DNA of 9,246 nucleotides from Paludibacteraceae bacterium (GTDB lineage: Bacteria > Bacteroidota > Bacteroidia > Bacteroidales > Paludibacteraceae): contig CAJGDW010000055.1 of assembly GCA_904502115.1 (NCBI GenBank), forward strand, positions 1-9,246, in the 5' to 3' direction. The position numbers were made by a program, and so were the translations under genes. The notes under the pieces were generated by a model. It made no database searches. It saw only the letters and a list, made by a program, of their open reading frames with translations, and had not been told where the DNA came from. Below, piece after piece: positions 6,801-9,246 of the stretch (positions within the stretch are counted from its first letter, which is position 1; each line of letters opens with the position of its first letter).

Positions 6801-8306
6801 AATGGGATTGAAAGTAACATTATCTTTACTTTTTACAGCAGCCGACGCAAAGTAAGCCGAGAATTTCAAGATGGAGTTTTTGGTAATGCTTGCCTTTTCT
6901 TCTGCAGTCAATTCGCGTTGATAAGCAATACCTGTACCCTTAAAGTTAATCATCAACATACCGCCGAAAGGAGCAGTTGTACCGTTGTTCATTAAAGTAT
7001 GGTCGCGCAATTGACGGAACCAAACACCATTTGCCAAACAATCGTCAGTTACTGTTTCTTTCATATTACTACCATCACCACAACCGCAATAGTAAGGTTC
7101 TGCGACTACGGCATAATAACCATCGTTAATTTTATACGATGCTGGTTGATAAGTATAACCATCTACAATACCATCAAAGCTAGTTCTACTACCCGATCCT
7201 CTTACAGCTGTCAATTCCCCAAAATCTTCGCGGAACACGTTAGAGCCTTTAGTGTTTTCACCACAACTTTGTACGGTATAAATTACACAAATAGCACTGA
7301 TAAAGTCGTCAGAATCTACCACCTTACGAGTTACTTTGTAGTAATTTCTATCACCAGAAGGAATTTCAGATCCAGATATGGTATAGGTATTTCCAGTGGT
7401 TTCGGTAATTTTGGTATAAGTAGCACCTTCGTCGTCCGATTTATACCAAATATATTTGCCTTCCGATTTATCGTCTGCTGTAGCAGTTAAGGTAATACTA
7501 GTAGGAGCTTCTGATTTATCAAACTCGCGAATATTGCTTGACAAAGAGATTTTAGCACCATGTTCGGCACAAGTCATACCGTGAATATAATAGTTACGAG
7601 CCTCGCCGTGGTGTTGACCATTTTCTTGCAATGCATAAATTTTAGCACGGAAAGTACCGGTAGCGCACGATGCTAAATAATCGTCATCCGCTTTGTTTTT
7701 AGAACCTAGGTTATAATTGTCAGATTGACCATCTTTCCAACCATTGTTCTCACCTACCCAATATTTATAATCAGCAGGGTTACCAGTATAATCTGGAATT
7801 TCTACCGTTACTTCGTATTCATAATTCTTTGATCCTGGCACAGGTGTAAAGGTATATTGTTCATCCCAACCTCCTTCTATATATACAGAAATTACGTAGG
7901 GCTCGTTTACACTGCCTGTGCTTCCTCCAGAAGTAGTCCAACTAATTTGTTTGGTAGAAGGATTAAAGGTAATGGTAGTTTCTGTAGAAGTAGGCAAACC
8001 CAAAGCACCTACTTTTTCATTACCATTTTGAACCAATGTAGTTGGATTGTTGGTAGTATAACTACTTACGCCATATTTGGTTCCATTTGAATCAAAGACC
8101 CAAAAATAGTTGTCGGATGTTGAGAATTTTTTTGTTAAAACATAATTGGAACCCGATTGAGTGAATTTCCAACTACTGTTATAACCATTAACATCTGCTC
8201 CATTCAAATAACCTCCTAAAGCATAATCAACTGCATACGCCATTGTCATGGTGCATAATGTCATCATGGCTGCGACAAACAGTCTTAAGAAGTTTGTTTT
8301 TTTCAT
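3846..8306 (-). CDS. Giant secreted mosaic protein with T9SS type B sorting domain
   Basis: Predicted surface or secreted adhesin-like protein of 1486 aa, exported by Sec and then T9SS. The ATG at 8306 gives MKKTNFLRLF and a signal peptide ending near AYA (residue 25); a TTG 30 bp upstream would spoil that N-terminus. Layout, by eye: two similar beta-rich blocks (26-130 and 137-242) that resemble small carbohydrate-binding modules; an Ig-like region (252-345); a jelly-roll-like region (355-576) with YYCGCGDG, DHTLMNNG and GDGNDLLIDDISL; further beta-rich segments; an Ig-like domain (836-922, EICEGSTATLSI, YQWQV); a DUF11-like segment (933-1027, VCVGDEFIYSVSLFNNA); Ig-like domains (about 1236-1327 and 1328-1406); and the gliding-motility-associated C-terminal domain (1403-1486: FTPYVLDGLNDTF, IFNRFG, GWDG, VPGVYYYVV). 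No enzyme motif was recognised. The ligand is unknown. Domain names come from memory of family patterns, and the carbohydrate-binding reading is tentative. Confidence 0.88.
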   Translation of the reverse strand: MKKTNFLRLFVAAMMTLCTMTMAYAVDYALGGYLNGADVNGYNSSWKFTQSGSNYVLTKKFSTSDNYFWVFDSNGTKYGVSSYTTNNPTTLVQNGNEKVGALGLPTSTETTITFNPSTKQISWTTSGGSTGSVNEPYVISVYIEGGWDEQYTFTPVPGSKNYEYEVTVEIPDYTGNPADYKYWVGENNGWKDGQSDNYNLGSKNKADDDYLASCATGTFRAKIYALQENGQHHGEARNYYIHGMTCAEHGAKISLSSNIREFDKSEAPTSITLTATADDKSEGKYIWYKSDDEGATYTKITETTGNTYTISGSEIPSGDRNYYKVTRKVVDSDDFISAICVIYTVQSCGENTKGSNVFREDFGELTAVRGSGSRTSFDGIVDGYTYQPASYKINDGYYAVVAEPYYCGCGDGSNMKETVTDDCLANGVWFRQLRDHTLMNNGTTAPFGGMLMINFKGTGIAYQRELTAEEKASITKNSILKFSAYFASAAVKSKDNVTFNPINMELKIQFRETGSTTWQDAAVVHSEVNYDEGWQLSEVEWTVDDADGDFRVVINNNGATGDGNDLLIDDISLDLCTPSFSVYFYDEDDNQFEELEASNVEETAPIRVKQVDFGSLGNDPCIQLYKRTISGTDTSYVYVSEFALSNGYYYAQPTLSDLMETVPGSVELVAVASVKAAGACDLDIIKGVENGDYSVGKQTNVIFSSNNLTYSIECGTSQLTSYEDVAKICESDPDHGIYAKMPKLKLSSNNITNVVYFDIYVNNQPLMQEVQYREETAGCGYMIVDINELYKDATAEDYQWPVGTNTVKVKVVEKYIDATVCERWASGTVAVQVVARPSINTEPVGDEICEGSTATLSIDASPVTKYQWQVMAPGDADWSNVGTNSATFTTPSNIANETQYRVQLYNDNDLLCATTSEVAIVTTKACNDMQLTQSADVQKVCVGDEFIYSVSLFNNAAGNANNVFAVVEWDPAVLQLDEETVCVEFNTVTHVWRAGFVFPSKASAGLGLKFKVISNDVPSISIKSYVSSLNNDTFDSYEDQTSAQMKGETIITFNDAADTPSKKRPNEIFAYNQCRTGNPTEKISYDFLIEGTGTGSSLNLIWMDMDYKVIPSTEAYFYTDKPKTDSLYVYNAPEGFCPSDTIKVRYRVKDYSPNPTVKDYVDCVIEGASEELLKTLVTNDNKCKYLVFKTEDGEEVTTFDPSVPGKNTYYVTAYREEIYTCGSDSLPIIVNVKDYAIDANIAAEGASICPKSDIILSAVEMFDQDQTSVVIRWYSDPNLAAESLLHTGYDYELKNVEQDTYVYVTVETDSYCENQAGDAKEVYISMKSASPELEIQPKEQLITIGGVPSFVVTPNYVGQAAEYSVLVNGEQVESLADYKPYIDSEYTIVFDGECGTTTDSARVTVQWPTVFTPYVLDGLNDTFVKDMDPNFHTEIFNRFGMPLITTDNGWDGYLSDGKLAVPGVYYYVVNLPDGNVKKGTIEVFKK
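3849..4100 (-). repeat. Type B sorting-domain coding repeat, copy 1
   Basis: This stretch encodes the last 84 residues of the giant protein and is a diverged copy of 8502-8756. In the 84 bases from each stop codon inward (3846 and 8499) I count 65 identities by hand. The shared protein core includes FTPY, IFNRFG, GWDG, AVPGVYYY and LPDGNVKKGTIE. The two copies lie in the same orientation about 4.65 kb apart, so they are also a possible substrate for homologous exchange. Confidence 0.75.
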
Positions 8307-8370
8307 TGCATTATAAAGTTTTAAGGTTTGAAACAAAAAGTCTATTTACAATATGCCTATATAAAGCGTA

Positions 8371-8378
8371 CAAATATA
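8371..8378 (-). promoter_or_regulatory. Probable Bacteroidota -7 promoter element for the giant cargo gene
   Basis: On the minus strand the sequence reads TATATTTG, an exact match to the Bacteroidota sigma-factor -7 consensus TAnnTTTG. Transcription would begin about 5-8 bases further on, near 8363-8366, leaving a leader of roughly 58 bases before the ATG at 8306. The expected TTTG-like -33 element is not clean: that position falls in the T-rich end of the preceding terminator (near 8397-8403). No AGGAGG-like ribosome site precedes the start, as is usual in this phylum. Confidence 0.5.
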
Positions 8379-8400
8379 ATCGTTATTTTTAAAAAAACAT

Positions 8401-8437
8401 AAAAAAATCCCCATTTCTATAACAGAAACGGGGATTT
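8401..8437 (-). terminator. Rho-independent terminator of the upstream type B cargo gene
   Basis: Arms at 8424-8437 and 8405-8418 form a 14-bp stem around a 5-base loop (8419-8423). In the minus-strand RNA all pairs are Watson-Crick except one G-U (8429 with 8413); in plus-strand RNA the same position would be an A-C mismatch. Four G-C pairs sit near the base and a run of U follows (8407 to 8401, resuming at 8397-8391). Both points orient the terminator to the minus strand. It lies 61 bases after the stop codon at 8499-8501 and separates that transcript from the next one. Confidence 0.88.
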
Positions 8438-8468
8438 GAACTCAATTTGTTAAAATATTTTTCAATTA

Positions 8469-8495
8469 TTGCACTTAATTTTGGAAAGTGTGCAA
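8469..8495 (-). other. Possible small hairpin just after the upstream cargo stop codon
   Basis: TTGCAC at 8469-8474 is the exact reverse complement of GTGCAA at 8490-8495; two more pairs form after a 2-base bulge, leaving a loop of about nine bases. It lies in the 3' untranslated region between the stop codon and the terminator and lacks its own U-tract. It may be an RNA-stabilising hairpin or chance. Confidence 0.3.
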
Positions 8496-8498
8496 GTT

Positions 8499-9246
8499 TT
8501 AGAACTTAACAATTTCGATGGTACCTTTCTTCACATTACCATCGGGCAAGGATACAGCGTAATAATAAACACCAGGAACAGCCATTACATTGGCACCCAT
8601 GTTTTTATTCATTACACCATCCCAACCATCGGCACCTTCGAATACTTGAATACCAAAACGGTTAAAGATAAGAACAGGCAAACCTTTGGCAAAGGTTTCG
8701 TTCATTCCATTATTGTTATAAGGTGTAAAGGCGGTTGGCCAGTTTACAACCACACTTGCCTCTTGGGTTAACGAGTTACATCTTCCGCTAGCGGCAATTT
8801 CAAATTGGGTATCAACGTAAACAGGAACAGTATACTCTTCGCCTTCTACTTGCAGTTCTTTGCCGTTGGCCATCCAACGATAACCTTCTACGTCTACCGA
8901 TGATGGTATCAAGGTAATGGTTACAGGATCGTCGCCAATCATGATTTCGGTTTCCGATACTTCCATTTCAAAATCTACCAAACCTTCGATGTGTACGCTA
9001 AATGGCACACGCTGACTTTCGCAAGCACCCAAATTGGTATTGGATACGTAGTAGGTAGTGGTAGTATTCGATTGCGATGCATCAAAGGCGTCGGCTATAG
9101 GAGCCTCGTCGTTTTCGGATGCGTAGAAATTCAATTTATAGTAACCAGATGTTACCAACGAGCTAAATTTCTCAGATCCAGCTTTGGTACATTCGTCGTA
9201 ATCGTTAATGGTAGGAGCAGGAGTTTCAGGTTTCAAATTAACTGCA
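8499..9246 (-). CDS. T9SS type B sorting-domain protein, C-terminal part
   Basis: The 3' end (248 complete codons) of a second large exported protein; the frame has no stop up to the window edge, so the start lies outside. The TTG at 9236 is in frame but is simply an internal leucine codon. The visible part holds the end of one Ig-like repeat (to about 8990), with the typical pattern TTTYYVSNTNLGACESQRVP, then a final Ig-like domain of about 75 residues (FEMEVSETEIMIGDDPVTIT, GYRWMANG), and the gliding-motility-associated C-terminal domain (from about 8756: WPTAFTPYNNNGMNETF, IFNRFG, GWDG, VPGVYYYAVSLPDGNVKKGT). That domain directs export through T9SS, and type B cargo is typically surface-attached or released with help from SprF-like proteins. 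The layout and sequence of the last 150 residues match the end of the giant downstream protein, suggesting tandem paralogues. A terminator follows. Confidence 0.88.
   Translation of the reverse strand, partial: AVNLKPETPAPTINDYDECTKAGSEKFSSLVTSGYYKLNFYASENDEAPIADAFDASQSNTTTTYYVSNTNLGACESQRVPFSVHIEGLVDFEMEVSETEIMIGDDPVTITLIPSSVDVEGYRWMANGKELQVEGEEYTVPVYVDTQFEIAASGRCNSLTQEASVVVNWPTAFTPYNNNGMNETFAKGLPVLIFNRFGIQVFEGADGWDGVMNKNMGANVMAVPGVYYYAVSLPDGNVKKGTIEIVKF
8502..8756 (-). repeat. Type B sorting-domain coding repeat, copy 2
   Basis: This encodes the last 85 or so residues of the upstream cargo and pairs with 3849-4100. Relative to copy 1 it lacks about four residues before IFNRFG and has a few extra (around NKNMGANV) before AVPGVYYY. 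The final residues differ (IVKF here, VFKK in copy 1). Conservation is strongest around LPDGNVKKGTIE, the part expected to be read by the secretion machinery. Confidence 0.75.

Noticed and set aside
3846..8306. Possibility that the repeated Ig-like segments form a tandem DNA repeat or phase-variable array
   Set aside because: The domains are strongly diverged from each other at both protein and DNA level, and no short tandem tracts able to slip were seen.
8307..8336. Upstream TTG start adding ten residues to the giant cargo protein
   Set aside because: The extension places FQTLKLYNA before a textbook MKK signal peptide; the ATG at 8306 is far more credible.

Overview
The window looks like chromosome from a member of the Bacteroidota, most likely order Bacteroidales. 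The evidence is two proteins ending in the gliding-motility/type B sorting domain of the type IX secretion system (T9SS), a PorP/SprF-family outer-membrane protein, an OmpA protein with a beta-propeller-like front half, the carboxy(nor)spermidine pair of polyamine enzymes, AT-rich spacers, no strong Shine-Dalgarno sequences, and a TAnnTTTG-type promoter element. Genus cannot be fixed from this sequence.

Everything convincing is on the minus strand, so the window reads from high to low coordinates. At 8499-9246 is the 3' part of a T9SS type B cargo gene that starts outside the window. A hairpin plus U-tract (8401-8437) ends that transcript. Almost touching it is a probable promoter (-7 element at 8371-8378) for a new transcript. 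This begins with a giant secreted mosaic protein (3846-8306, 1486 aa) that also carries the type B sorting domain. It continues after 16 bp with an OmpA-family protein resembling PorE (2441-3829), after 13 bp with a PorP/SprF protein (1516-2427), after 34 bp with carboxynorspermidine/carboxyspermidine dehydrogenase (279-1481), and with a one-base stop/start overlap into the decarboxylase nspC (1-279, cut by the window edge). No terminator is visible between 8306 and 1, so all five genes could share one transcript.

Functionally there are two units. The first is an export cassette: a large surface adhesin-like cargo, an SprF-like partner of the kind type B cargo is known to need, and an OmpA-type peptidoglycan anchor. 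The second is the alternative polyamine route, in which the dehydrogenase condenses a diamine with aspartate semialdehyde and the decarboxylase releases (nor)spermidine. The upstream cargo gene has nearly the same C-terminal sorting domain as the giant one, suggesting tandem paralogues that may share the export partners. No RNA genes, CRISPR arrays, insertion sequences or phage genes were seen. The only spacer longer than 50 bp is 8307-8498, and it is accounted for by the terminator, promoter and untranslated leader.
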